Origin: CAYWFP01 sp964457365
GTDB lineage: Bacteria > Planctomycetota > SZUA-567
Length of the DNA stretch: 64,000 nt
Assembly: GCA_964457365.1 (NCBI GenBank)
Contig: CAYWFP010000002.1
Span: forward strand, 38,615-102,614
Reading direction: 5' to 3'
In this document: positions 20,371-28,886 of the stretch, one piece after another
How positions within the stretch are numbered: the first letter of the stretch is position 1
How the letters are laid out: each line of letters begins with the position of its first letter
Made by a program: the position numbers and the translations under genes
Notes under the pieces: generated by a model
What the model was told of the DNA's origin: nothing
What the model saw: only the letters and a program-made list of their open reading frames with translations
Databases searched by the model: none

Positions 20371-20447
20371 CACAATTGTGGTAGTAGGAGCCGAAGCGAA
20401 CGGGACATTACGGAAGATGCCCGCGCTAGGCGTTAGGATGGTAGATC

Positions 20448-20771
20448 ATGAAGATCGGTGGATTCGGCGAACTTGAAAATCTCCGCAAGGCGATCCAGAA
20501 GGACGATAAGGCGGCCGAGAAGAAAGAGGCTCCCGCCAAGTCGGCCGGCGGAACGTCTTCGGTCGCCCGAGGCGATGACGCCGCCGAGATCTCTCCCGAA
20601 GCGCGCAAGATGGCCCAGAAGAAGCGGATGCTCTACAAGCTCGACAAGGTGCCGGACATCCGCAGGGCCAAACTCGAGCGCATCATCAGGGAGATCAACG
20701 ACGGACGGCTGATGACCCCCGAGGTGGTCAAGGAAAGCATCGCGGAGATGGTCAAGGGCATCATCGTCTGA
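20448..20771 (+). CDS. FlgM-like anti-sigma-28 family protein
   Basis: The 107-residue product has a disordered, charged N-terminus (EKKEAPAKSAGG) and a C-terminal helical part with PDIRRAKLERIIREINDGRLMTPEVVKESIAEMV. This matches the FlgM pattern (I/V-R-x-x-K-V-x-x-L-...-I-x-x-G-x-Y-x-V-x-x-x-x-I-A-x-x-M). FlgM binds and inhibits FliA until the flagellar hook is complete. The sigma-28-like promoter just upstream supports this assignment. No flagellar gene lies elsewhere in the window, which leaves some doubt about its partner. Confidence 0.62.
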   Translation: MKIGGFGELENLRKAIQKDDKAAEKKEAPAKSAGGTSSVARGDDAAEISPEARKMAQKKRMLYKLDKVPDIRRAKLERIIREINDGRLMTPEVVKESIAEMVKGIIV

Positions 20772-20810
20772 CAGACGGCGCACTCAGGAACGAGAAGTGC
20801 AATAACTTAC

Positions 20811-20850
20811 ACAGGCGACTCCTGCGCGGGGCCGCCTGTTTTCTTTTCTA
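20811..20850 (+). terminator. Terminator of the FlgM-like gene
   Basis: ACAGGCG (20811-20817) pairs with CGCCTGT (20834-20840), with further GC pairing inside the loop, and is followed by a T-rich run (TTTTCTTTTCT). Confidence 0.7.
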
Positions 20851-20861
20851 GTAGATTCCTC

Positions 20862-20980
20862 CGAATTAAGTAAACTGTCCCCGGAACTGCCCCCGGAACT
20901 GCCCGCCCGGAACTGCCGCGAATTAAGTAAACTGTCCCCGGAACTGCCCGCCCGGAACTGCCCGGCCCCGGAACTGCCTG
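20862..20980. repeat. REP-like repeat cluster
   Basis: Two identical 27-base copies beginning GAATTAAGTAAACTGTCC lie exactly 57 bases apart (20864-20890 and 20921-20947). They sit among six shorter copies of CCCGGAACTGCC. The core ACTGTCCCCGGAA also occurs in the repeats around the RAYT transposase at the right end of the window, so these appear to be REP elements mobilised by that transposase type. Confidence 0.75.
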
Positions 20981-20996
20981 GGCACTTCCGCAATGT

Positions 20997-21320
20997 TCAG
21001 CGGAGCAGTCTTCTCACGAGAAGATCTTCCAAGTCCCGACGCCCGTCAAGAACCGCAAGAACGTGTACTGCCTTGCCTGCGACTTGGTAGATGATGCGAT
21101 ACGGCTTCCAGTGGACCTCGCGATATTCCATGACCTGTACCCGTTCGAGCTCTGTCGGAACATGACCGCGCTCGGGCAAGGTTTCGAGTTGAAGGCAAGT
21201 GGCTTCAAGGTTGTCCAGAACATGGTCGGCAGAAGCCGTGTCATCATGGCCAGCGATCCATTCGTAAATCGCCAGAAGATCAGCTTCCGCATATTTCGTA
21301 ATGCGTACCTTGAATTTCAT
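20997..21320 (-). CDS. RelE/ParE-family toxin
   Basis: This 107-residue basic protein shows the RelE/ParE fold pattern: an N-terminal strand FKVRITKYAEADL, a helix pair, LPERGHVP, then YREVHWKPYRIIYQVAGKAVHVLAVLDGRRD. This resembles plasmid-stabilisation toxins that cleave mRNA on the ribosome or poison gyrase. Its ATG overlaps the stop of the antitoxin gene (TGATG), a translational coupling typical of these operons. Which target is used cannot be told. Codon use is less G+C-rich than surrounding housekeeping genes. Confidence 0.85.
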   Translation of the reverse strand: MKFKVRITKYAEADLLAIYEWIAGHDDTASADHVLDNLEATCLQLETLPERGHVPTELERVQVMEYREVHWKPYRIIYQVAGKAVHVLAVLDGRRDLEDLLVRRLLR

Positions 21321-21607
21321 CAGTCGTCCGCCCGACTGCGCTTTGCCTTTTTACGCACATCGGCAAAGGCCTTGCGCAGGGGTTTGGATTCGCCTTGGGC
21401 CACCGCCTCTTTCCCGAGAGCGACGATCCGGAGCATGGCCAGGCTGTCCTGGAGGTCTTCGTAATCGCGCAGGCTTTGAATGACGGCCCTGGCTTCTCCG
21501 TTCTGGGTGATCACGACGGGCTGATGGGTTAAAGAAACGCTTTTGACGAGTTCGGCGGCATGCGCTTTCACATAGCTGATAGGTTTTACGGCGTCGCTCA
21601 TCTTCAT
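21320..21607 (-). CDS. Phd/YefM-family antitoxin
   Basis: The 95-residue product begins MKMSDAVKPISYVKAHAAELVKSV and contains QPVVITQNGEARAVIQSLRDYE, the standard Phd/YefM DNA-binding half. The C-terminal half is charged and probably wraps the toxin. The Met at 21607 has a GAGGAG ribosome site eight bases upstream; an earlier in-frame Met at 21673 overlaps the promoter. It precedes the toxin in the usual antitoxin-first order and should autoregulate through the operator noted upstream. Confidence 0.87.
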   Translation of the reverse strand: MKMSDAVKPISYVKAHAAELVKSVSLTHQPVVITQNGEARAVIQSLRDYEDLQDSLAMLRIVALGKEAVAQGESKPLRKAFADVRKKAKRSRADD

Positions 21608-21623
21608 GGGGAGACTCCTCAGC

Positions 21624-21673
21624 GGACCGTTTATGGACCGAATTAAGTTTACCTTATCGCGTTGCGGGTTCAA
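21624..21673 (-). promoter_or_regulatory. Promoter and operator of the toxin-antitoxin operon
   Basis: On the minus strand TTGAAC (21673-21668) and TAAACT (21650-21645) are 17 bases apart. The -10 box lies in a REP-like GAATTAAGTTTACC sequence. Two direct copies of CGGTCC, spaced by one helical turn (21624-21629 and 21635-21640), sit near the start of transcription and are a plausible Phd operator. Confidence 0.5.
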
Positions 21674-22256
21674 GGGAAAACCGGCTCATCCGACTAAAGC
21701 GTACTTGAATTGGAATCCGTTGTTATGAAAAGGGTTGCCCGAATCCCCCATCCCCGCCGGAGCCGCCCGTCGGTAGTCGTTCTCCAGCCCCGTCCGGCGC
21801 AGGCTCTCAAGGAGGAACTCCGAAGGAGGCAAATCCTTGACAGGCAAGGCGGATGGGGTACATCCACCAAAAGACGGGCGGCCGGGCTGGGTTGGGCGGC
21901 CATCCCTGCTGGTGAGCCTTGAGGCAACTCCTTTATGCTAAAGGACTTCTTGTACTGAAAACCGCAGCAAAGAGAAACGTCCGCTTCCGCCGGAAGAGCC
22001 GTAAGTTTTCCCTGAAGCGCGAGCAGCACGTCCGTGTTCAGCATCCGCGTAACCCCTTTGAAGATTCCGTGGTTCCGCTTAACTGAACCGTATTGGGCCT
22101 AAACCCGGGCAAAAAATTCAAACGCTCCCGGCAGGTGGCTATCCTCAAGCATGAGGCGAAGTTGTAATGATGGAGGCGAATTCCTGTAACGATATGCGCT
22201 GCTGTACGTTAAATCATTAATAATGGTTTTGTCATGCCGTTTTCGGGGGCGAATAC
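21674..22256. other. Intergenic stretch without a supported gene
   Basis: About 580 bases with weaker G+C bias. A 116-residue minus-strand frame (21694-22044) starting MLNTDVLLALQGK and a 70-residue plus-strand frame are open, but neither shows a recognisable domain or consistent coding pattern. The end of the stretch should hold the promoter of the Tol-like operon. It may be remnant DNA. Confidence 0.4.
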
Positions 22257-24275
22257 ATGATGCTGGTTTGCAGGCACTTCGTAGTTGCCGCTTATCTTGC
22301 AGTCGGTTTTGCTTTGCTCGCTCCTGCCGCCGGCGCGGAGGAGAAGGAGCCGGCCGCAGAGCAGTACCGCCTCGCGCTTGGCCTGCTGCTGAATCAGCGG
22401 GTTTCGCTGCCGAAAGAGGCCGAGGCCGAGTTCCGGGCTTTTCTTGAAACATATCCGAAAGACGAGCGAGCGCCACTGGCGCGGTACTGGCTCGGCGAAT
22501 GCCTGGTCCGGCAAGAGAGATTCGCCGACGCTCGCGCGCAATACCGGATCGTCGCCGGGAAACACGGTGACTGCGAGCGCCACGCCGAAGCGCTGTTCCG
22601 CCTTGGGGAGATGTCGCAGCGCCTCGGCGAACCCGACGAGGCGGTCGATGCATACGCGCGTTTCCAGAAACGCTATGGCGAGCATGAACTGGCGGACAAG
22701 GCGCGGCAGAAAGAAACGGCCGCTCGTGTCACCCGCTTGCGCGCACGGCTGGAAACGAAGCCGGAAGAGGCAATCGCACTCGCACGGGCCGAGTCTTCGC
22801 GCGGCGATGCCGCCGGGGAGGAGGCGCTTTTCATTCTCGGGATGCTGTTATTCAACGACGGCGATCCAGAGGGTGCGGCCGGAGCGTACGAAGACCTTCT
22901 AAAACGTTTCCCGAAATCGCAAAGCGCGGAAGAGGCGCATTTCAATGCCGCCAACGCCTATATCCGCCTCGAGAAAGACGCTCAGGCGCTGAAACATCTC
23001 GATCAGGTGAAGGCGTACAAACCGGACCGGACGCTCTACCTGCGCGGCGCTATTCTGTCGCGCCAGGGGAAGAAGAAGGAAGCGATGCAGGCGTTCGGTC
23101 TGGTGGTCAAGAAGCATCGACAGAGCGAATACCGTCTGCACAGCCTCTTTGAACTCGGACGTCTCGGTGACGGGAAGGCTTGGCAGACACTGATCAAGGA
23201 AGCGCCGCAGAGCGATCTGAGCGACGACGCGCGCCTGCTGCAGGCTACGGGCCTGCTGGAAGCCGGGCAACCCGCCAAGGCGCTGGAGACGCTACGGCCA
23301 ATCGGCGCGCAGTCGCCGCGGCGGAGCGAAGCGGATTCTCTCGCCGCCAACTCCCATTACCGGCTGGGACTGGCGCACGAGAAGGTAAAGAAGTTCAAGC
23401 CTGCCGCAGAGGCCTACGAGACAATCCTCGCCTCGTATCCGAAGGACGCGGTCGCGCCGTATGCCATGCTGCGGCTGGGCGCACTGCGCATCGAAGGCGA
23501 GCGCGGCAAGGCGCGGGCCCTGCTGCAGCGGTTGCTGCAGGAGCATCCGGGGTTCGAAGACCGCGCTCAGGCCGAATCGCTGATCGTCTTCGCGCGCAAT
23601 GAAGAGGCTTGGGATCTGTACGAAGCGAAGCGGTATGCCGAGGCCGCTCCGGTATTTTCGGCGCTGCGGGAGAACGCTGAGTACGGCGCCGACGCGGCCT
23701 ACATGGCCGGACTTGCCTACTGGAAGGCCGGCGATGCCGAGAAAGCAGAAGCCGCGCTGACGCAATTCCTGAAGAAGCATCCGAAGAATCAATACGCGCT
23801 CGATGCGGGCTGGACGCTCGGCGAGGCGCTGGCGCAGCGGGGCAAATGGCAGGCGGCTGCGGACCACTATCTGCAATTGGCGCAACGCCTGGAAAAGGAT
23901 AAAGCCCGACAAGCCGAGGCATTGCTGAAGGCGGGAATGGCGCTGTACCAATTGAACCACCTGCCGCGCGCGAAGCAGACGCTGACGCGTGCGATCGAGA
24001 ACGGAGCGCCGTACGTCAAGGCGCGCGCGACGTTCATCCTCGGCGAGATCGCCTTCAATCAGAAACAGTACGAAGTCGCCAAACAGTATTTCCTCAAGGT
24101 CACGGTTCTCTATGAGCACGAAGACCTGACGCCCGCGGCGATGCTCGAGACGGCCAAATGCATGCAGCATCTCGACGAGGAGAAGAAGGCCGAACGCCTG
24201 CTGCAGGCGATCCTCAAAGATTTTGGCAAATCTGCCTATGCCGCAACGGCCAGGCAACTGCTGCAGAAGAAATGA
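22257..24275 (+). CDS. Secreted TPR protein, first gene of a Tol-like operon
   Basis: The 672-residue product has a signal peptide (cleavage near APAAGA/EE) and then tetratricopeptide repeats along its whole length (for example ARYWLGECLVRQERFADARAQY, AYMAGLAYWKAGDAEKAEAALTQFLKKHP). This layout resembles CpoB/YbgF and BamD-like outer-membrane lipoprotein partners. It is 10 bases ahead of a TolQ/ExbB gene. A periplasmic scaffold linking the Tol-like motor to the cell wall or outer membrane is the likely role. The repeats are confidently recognised; the exact function is inferred from context. Confidence 0.83.
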   Translation: MMLVCRHFVVAAYLAVGFALLAPAAGAEEKEPAAEQYRLALGLLLNQRVSLPKEAEAEFRAFLETYPKDERAPLARYWLGECLVRQERFADARAQYRIVAGKHGDCERHAEALFRLGEMSQRLGEPDEAVDAYARFQKRYGEHELADKARQKETAARVTRLRARLETKPEEAIALARAESSRGDAAGEEALFILGMLLFNDGDPEGAAGAYEDLLKRFPKSQSAEEAHFNAANAYIRLEKDAQALKHLDQVKAYKPDRTLYLRGAILSRQGKKKEAMQAFGLVVKKHRQSEYRLHSLFELGRLGDGKAWQTLIKEAPQSDLSDDARLLQATGLLEAGQPAKALETLRPIGAQSPRRSEADSLAANSHYRLGLAHEKVKKFKPAAEAYETILASYPKDAVAPYAMLRLGALRIEGERGKARALLQRLLQEHPGFEDRAQAESLIVFARNEEAWDLYEAKRYAEAAPVFSALRENAEYGADAAYMAGLAYWKAGDAEKAEAALTQFLKKHPKNQYALDAGWTLGEALAQRGKWQAAADHYLQLAQRLEKDKARQAEALLKAGMALYQLNHLPRAKQTLTRAIENGAPYVKARATFILGEIAFNQKQYEVAKQYFLKVTVLYEHEDLTPAAMLETAKCMQHLDEEKKAERLLQAILKDFGKSAYAATARQLLQKK

Positions 24276-24285
24276 GAGGAGACGC

Positions 24286-25053
24286 ATGCGCCGATTCGGA
24301 ATCCTTTTTGCCATGGCTCTGCTGCTCTGTGTGGCGTCGATCTTCGGTGGAGAAGGGACGAAGGAACTCGAAGAGATCACCACTTGGGAGCTGATCCGCA
24401 AGGGCGGGTGGTTGATGGTGCCTATCGGCCTCTGCAGCCTGATCGCACTCGCTTACGCATTCGAGAGGTTCATCAACCTGCGGCTGCGCGTGATCATGCC
24501 TCCGCGACTGGTCGCCGCGCTTGAAGAGCGGTTGGAGAGCCAGCGTTACGGTGAAGCGAAGAAGCTTTGCCGCGAGGACGACAGCCCCTTCGGCAGGATC
24601 ATGCTCGCGGGACTGCGCGAGTTGGACGAGGACTGGAGCCGGGTGGAGAACGCCATCGTCGAGGCCGGCGCGCGGGAGGTGGCGGTCTTCCGCCAGAACG
24701 TCCGGCCGCTACGGATCGTCAGCGAGATCGCGCCGCTTTTGGGACTCCTGGGAACCGTTCAGGGAATGATGGGCGCGTTCCAGAAGGTCAGCGCCAGCGC
24801 CGGACAACTCGGCAAAACCGAGATGTTCGCCGGAGATATCTTCCTTGCGCTGAGCACTACCGCCGCGGGATTGACCGTGGCCATCCCGGCGCTTTTTCTG
24901 TATTACGTCTTTGTCGGACGCATCGACAAGATCATCCTGCGCCTCGACACGGTTTCCGAAAATCTACTCGAGCGCATCCGTGATGCGCGCAAAAAAGCGG
25001 TCAAGGCCAACGCGGCCGGAAAGACGTCGGGGAAAGGCGGTAAGCAGGCATGA
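24286..25053 (+). CDS. MotA/TolQ/ExbB proton-channel family protein
   Basis: This 255-residue protein has a signal-like N-terminal helix, a membrane helix near 40-60 (GWLMVPIGLCSLIALAYAFERF), and the two conserved pore helices of the family, LLGLLGTVQGMMGAFQ and LALSTTAAGLTVAIPALFLYY. It also has an Arg/Lys-rich cytoplasmic tail. TolQ/ExbB forms the proton-driven pentamer that powers Tol or TonB. A GAGAGGAGA ribosome site precedes the ATG, so the start at 24286 was preferred to an upstream in-frame codon. The last bases overlap the following TolR gene by four. Confidence 0.93.
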   Translation: MRRFGILFAMALLLCVASIFGGEGTKELEEITTWELIRKGGWLMVPIGLCSLIALAYAFERFINLRLRVIMPPRLVAALEERLESQRYGEAKKLCREDDSPFGRIMLAGLRELDEDWSRVENAIVEAGAREVAVFRQNVRPLRIVSEIAPLLGLLGTVQGMMGAFQKVSASAGQLGKTEMFAGDIFLALSTTAAGLTVAIPALFLYYVFVGRIDKIILRLDTVSENLLERIRDARKKAVKANAAGKTSGKGGKQA

Positions 25054-25472
25054 GTCTCGTGACGCGATGCGAAGACCCCGAACAGACCGGCGGTATCAAC
25101 CTTACGCCGCTGGTTGACATGCTCTTTCTGCTGATCATTTTCTTCATCGTAACCAGCGCCTTCGTCGAGGAGGAGAAGATTCTGGAGGTGGAACTCGCCA
25201 AGTCGCGGCACGCCGAAGCCCTCACTGCGCCGCAGAGTCCGATCGTGATCAATATCACCAAGGAGGGAGATATATTCCTCGGCAGCCGCCCGGTGAGCCT
25301 GGATGAACTGCACCAACGACTGCGGGATGCCTACACGGATCAGAAGGGGAGACAGGTTCAGATCCGCGCCGACCAGGCGGTGGCGTATCAACATGTGGTT
25401 GGCGTTCACGGGATCGTCAATGCGGTCGGTTTCCGCCGTGTCGATTACAAGTGCCTTTCAAGCGAAAGGTAA
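25050..25472 (+). CDS. ExbD/TolR family protein
   Basis: The 140-residue product has the short cytoplasmic start, a membrane helix with the conserved proton-carrying aspartate in NLTPLVDMLFLLIIFFIVTSAF (Asp near residue 23), and a periplasmic ExbD domain. It overlaps the upstream TolQ gene by ATGA and lies three bases from the downstream propeller gene. Together with TolQ it should form the energy-coupling motor in the inner membrane. Confidence 0.94.
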   Translation: MSLVTRCEDPEQTGGINLTPLVDMLFLLIIFFIVTSAFVEEEKILEVELAKSRHAEALTAPQSPIVINITKEGDIFLGSRPVSLDELHQRLRDAYTDQKGRQVQIRADQAVAYQHVVGVHGIVNAVGFRRVDYKCLSSER

Positions 25473-25475
25473 AGC

Positions 25476-28400
25476 ATGCGCCGCGTCCGCGCGCTGTTTC
25501 TGCTTGCGCTTCTTCTGGCGGTCGCTTTCTCCGCCTGGGCGTTGCTGCGCCCGCGCCACCGGACCGTCTGGCAGGCGCAGGCGCCGCTTCCGGCCACGGT
25601 GAACACCCCCCGGCACGAGGAATGCGAGCCCAATATCTCGCCCGACGGGCGCTTTCTTCTCTTTACCCGCGGCAGCGCCGGCCACAACACCGACCTGTAT
25701 GTCTCTGCGCGCGGCGAAGACGGCGAGATCGGGCCCGCAAAACCGCTGACCGGGGTCAATACGGAATACGACGAGATCGACGGCATGCTTGGCCGCGACG
25801 GATATCTGTACTTCTATTCCGACCGTCCGGGCGGTTTCGGCGGGTACGATCTATATCGTGCGCGTCATAATCCCGACAGGAGCTACGCCGAACCGGTGAA
25901 CCTCGGCGGTGCCGTAAACTCGCCGCACAACGATTACGACCCGTGCTTAAGCCCAGACGGGCGCTTTCTTTATTTCTCCTCCAACCGCCACAGCAACGGT
26001 TCGGAAGAGGATTACGACCTTTACGTCAGCCTTGTCGAGGACGGGGAGTGGCATGCCCCGCGCGCGCTGAGGGGGATCAACACCAAGGCGAACGAATGGG
26101 AGCCGATGCTCTCTCCGGACGGGCGGACGCTCTACTTTACCTCCAACCGCCGGCGCGAGACCGAGGCGGGCGTGCGCGACGACTTCGATCTCTACGCGGC
26201 GCGGTTCGACTCCGACGCCGGCTGGACCGATCCGCGGAACCTCGGCGAGGCGATCAACACCCCGCACGACGAGTTCGATCCCTGCGTCACCCCGGAGGAC
26301 GAGGCGCTGCTCTACGTGCGCGGTGAGCGCGAGGCGGAGGCATACCGCGTCGATATCTGGAACGGGCGGCAGAAGCGCGTTTCCCTCCCGCCGCTGGTCG
26401 CGGTAGAGGGCTTTCCCGCCAAGGCGCTGATGCTGCTGGCGGTTTTCCTGGTTGGAGGACTGTTTCTATGGTTGTTGGTGGAATACTGGTCCCGCCTCTC
26501 GACGCTGCACAAGTGTATGCTCGGCAGCGTTGCCGCCCACTGCGTCGCCGGCTGGCTTTTCACCATGCTGACCCTTTCTTCGGAATTCGACGCGTTGCAG
26601 GACCGCGAAGCCGCGTTCACCGTATACACCGATACGGCCGAGACCGTCGAGCAGGAAACATTCATGGCGGCGCTTTTCAAGGACGAACGGGCCTTCAATC
26701 CGGCGAAGGCCCGCAGGCCGAAGATGGCCGAGGTGGAGCGGCCGTCGCCGCCAAAGCCGTCTCCGAGAAGTGAGTTGCCGCCGATGCCCGCGGTCGAACT
26801 TGCAAAAGCGGCGCCCGAACCGGTCGAACTGCAAGCCATGGAGGTGTTCGGACGTCCCATTCCCATGCCGGTGGAGGAGCAGCGTTCGAGTACCGCTTCT
26901 GCTGAACGCGCACGCATGGAAACGCCAGCGTTGCAAGCGTTGACGCCCGCCGTATCCGCCGCTGCGCCGGCTGCCGCCTTGCCGGCAATATCGAAAATCC
27001 GCGCGGAGCGCGCGGCGGATTCATCTCCTCCGGTTGTCACCGCGATGCCAGCGGTCGCGCATGAGGCCGCAACGCCGGTTCGCGAAACGGGCGAAGCCAT
27101 GGCGCGTGCGGTTGTCGAAAGGCCGTCTCTTTCAGATGCAAAGAGCATGCAGGCCGCGCCTGCACCAGCGCCCACGGTGCTTGGCCATGAACGTTCCGCG
27201 TCTCTGGTTGCTTCGGCGAAGCAGATCGAACACGCTGGAGAGCGGCGACACGAAGAGAGCGCGGTGATGGAACTTCACGGGGATACGCCCGCGATAATTG
27301 CCGTGCGTACGGCGGAGACAGCCACGGAAGCACGCCGCATCCCTACCCGTCCTTTGGGAAAGCCGGGCGCAGGTATTTTGCCAAGTTCACGGTCGCCGCG
27401 GTCGCGGTCCTTGAATGTTTCTGCAATATCCAAGCTTGGAACAATCGAGCATGACCGCTCCGGTCCGGAAGCCGAGGCGCAGGAGGTGGTCGACTTGACC
27501 TCGATGCCTGAACTTGCCGACCGGGCTGATAAGCCGCATCGAAACGAATCAGCACAGCCCTCGCGTGCGCCCGTGCGAAGCCGCCGCAAGCCTCCAGCGC
27601 TGGTTCTGGGCGAGACGCCGGCGCCGAAGCCGATCGATTCCGGTGGCGTTCGTCTGCAGCGGAAGTTGCCGCGGGAGCGAAGCCGTCCCCGGCATGAACC
27701 GGAGAAGTCCTTGCGTATCCGCTGGGGCAGGCCGAAGAATCTGGGGCCATTGGTGAATACCGCAGGGGAGGACTACGAGCCGAACCTCTCGCCCGACGGG
27801 GAGACGCTCTTCCTCACGCGCGGCAGCGCTGGCGGCGGCGCGGACATCATGCGGAGCAGCAAGCGGAACGGGAAATGGAGTGATCCCGAGCCGGTGGATG
27901 CCTGGAACTCCGCCAGCGATGAGATCGACGCCGCGCTGAATCGGGAAGGTGACAATGCCGCGTTTTACAGCAACCGCCCCGGCGGACACGGAGGCTATGA
28001 TATTTATATCAGCCTTCGGACCGAAGGCGATTGGTCGACACCGGTGAACGCCGGCAACCTTAATTCGACGTCGAACGAGTACGACCCGCACTGGAGCCCC
28101 GACGGCCGCTATCTTTTCTTCTCCAGTAACCGCTGGTCGCGGAGCGAGGAGGATTACGACCTCTGCTATTGCGAAATTCTCGAAGACGGTTCGTTCGGAC
28201 CGGTGCAACGATTGCCGTTCAATTCGAACTTGAATGAATGGGAGCCGGCGCTCTCCCGGGACGGCTGGAGTTTGTACTTCACCTCCAATCGCCCCGGTGG
28301 AGAAGGTGGATACGACATCTGGGTCAGCCGTTTGCAGGACGGCGTCTGGCAACCGCCGGAGAATCTCGGTCCGGGCGTCAACACGGAGCGGGACGAATTG

Positions 28401-28508
28401 GACCCGGCGGTCGATAACAGCGGCACGAAACTGTACTACGCGACCAACCGCGACGGCGGCAAAGGCAGTTTCGATATCTGGTCCGCCAGCCGAGTGCTGG
28501 AGGAGTAG
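25476..28508 (+). CDS. Two-propeller (PD40/TolB-like) membrane protein with TonB/TolA-like linker
   Basis: This 1010-residue protein has an N-terminal anchor helix (4-24) and a first PD40 propeller (about 40-300) with repeated SPDGRFLLFTRG, SPDGRFLYFSSNR and SPDGRTLYFTSNR blades. Two membrane helices follow (about 312-337, 342-367), then a Pro/Ala/Arg-rich rod of some 370 residues, and a second PD40 propeller (about 750-1005) very similar to the first. Predicted topology puts both propellers in the periplasm. TolB is normally a separate secreted propeller that binds Pal, and TolA or TonB supplies the rod. Here both roles seem to be in one polypeptide driven by the adjoining TolQ/TolR. I do not know a named family with this layout. 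Confidence 0.82.
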   Translation: MRRVRALFLLALLLAVAFSAWALLRPRHRTVWQAQAPLPATVNTPRHEECEPNISPDGRFLLFTRGSAGHNTDLYVSARGEDGEIGPAKPLTGVNTEYDEIDGMLGRDGYLYFYSDRPGGFGGYDLYRARHNPDRSYAEPVNLGGAVNSPHNDYDPCLSPDGRFLYFSSNRHSNGSEEDYDLYVSLVEDGEWHAPRALRGINTKANEWEPMLSPDGRTLYFTSNRRRETEAGVRDDFDLYAARFDSDAGWTDPRNLGEAINTPHDEFDPCVTPEDEALLYVRGEREAEAYRVDIWNGRQKRVSLPPLVAVEGFPAKALMLLAVFLVGGLFLWLLVEYWSRLSTLHKCMLGSVAAHCVAGWLFTMLTLSSEFDALQDREAAFTVYTDTAETVEQETFMAALFKDERAFNPAKARRPKMAEVERPSPPKPSPRSELPPMPAVELAKAAPEPVELQAMEVFGRPIPMPVEEQRSSTASAERARMETPALQALTPAVSAAAPAAALPAISKIRAERAADSSPPVVTAMPAVAHEAATPVRETGEAMARAVVERPSLSDAKSMQAAPAPAPTVLGHERSASLVASAKQIEHAGERRHEESAVMELHGDTPAIIAVRTAETATEARRIPTRPLGKPGAGILPSSRSPRSRSLNVSAISKLGTIEHDRSGPEAEAQEVVDLTSMPELADRADKPHRNESAQPSRAPVRSRRKPPALVLGETPAPKPIDSGGVRLQRKLPRERSRPRHEPEKSLRIRWGRPKNLGPLVNTAGEDYEPNLSPDGETLFLTRGSAGGGADIMRSSKRNGKWSDPEPVDAWNSASDEIDAALNREGDNAAFYSNRPGGHGGYDIYISLRTEGDWSTPVNAGNLNSTSNEYDPHWSPDGRYLFFSSNRWSRSEEDYDLCYCEILEDGSFGPVQRLPFNSNLNEWEPALSRDGWSLYFTSNRPGGEGGYDIWVSRLQDGVWQPPENLGPGVNTERDELDPAVDNSGTKLYYATNRDGGKGSFDIWSASRVLEE

Positions 28509-28526
28509 GTCTTCGATAAAGGCATG

Positions 28527-28560
28527 TGTCGGGGGAGGGTTTTGAATCCACGGTCAGGCA
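28527..28560 (-). repeat. Degenerate tRNA T-arm-like fragment (first copy)
   Basis: The minus strand reads GGATTCAAAACCCTCCCCCG, close to the 3' part of a tRNA. It forms an imperfect direct repeat with the segment at 28887-28930. It does not fold as a complete tRNA. Confidence 0.35.
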
Positions 28561-28587
28561 GTTCCCGACACCCCTCTGATACCCAAG

Positions 28588-28631
28588 AAAAAGGGCCGGA
28601 GCGCGCCCTTTTCCCGACGCCCGTGGGCGTC
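28588..28631. terminator. Bidirectional terminator between convergent genes
   Basis: AAAAGGGC and GCCCTTTT pair around a short loop (28589-28612), giving A- and T-runs on both sides. A perfect palindrome GACGCCCGTGGGCGTC follows (28616-28631). It lies between the propeller gene (plus) and the 51-residue membrane protein gene (minus) and can serve both. Confidence 0.65.
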
Positions 28632-28638
28632 ACTTCGG

Positions 28639-28794
28639 TCAGCGCCGGATATTCCCGGCGACGACGCCGCTGGCGAGCATGGCGGCAAAGAGGCCGATTC
28701 CGAGAAGAAACGAGCCGGTGGCGATCCCGCCGATGACGCCGATGATCAGCGCGCCGTTCATGTAGGCCGAGTTCAGTTTTCCCTTGGCGCCCAT
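28639..28794 (-). CDS. Small membrane protein, 51 residues
   Basis: The frame starts at 28794 after an AGGAG ribosome site eight bases upstream. It encodes a basic, 12-residue N-terminus and then Gly/Ala/Ile-rich hydrophobic sequence (ALIIGVIGGIATGSFLLGIG, then LFAAMLASGVVAG) ending in NIRR. Two closely spaced membrane helices or one hairpin are predicted. I do not recognise a family. The clean ribosome site, the well-placed terminator and the membrane pattern support a real gene. It lies between two tRNA 3'-like fragments. Confidence 0.6.
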   Translation of the reverse strand: MGAKGKLNSAYMNGALIIGVIGGIATGSFLLGIGLFAAMLASGVVAGNIRR

Positions 28795-28886
28795 GTTCCA
28801 CTCTCCTGCTGTTGAAGTCGCGCCGGTCGTTTCTGTGGCGGCGGCCCCGCCCGTACGTGCGCGGCGGCGGCTCCCGGTCGTAGTCG

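Noticed and set aside
20862..20980. CRISPR array
   Set aside because: Repeat units vary in length, have no regular spacers and share the REP core seen beside the RAYT.
20784..20993. 69-residue minus-strand frame
   Set aside because: It is just the translation of REP-like repeats (repeated SSGAGQFRAGSS).
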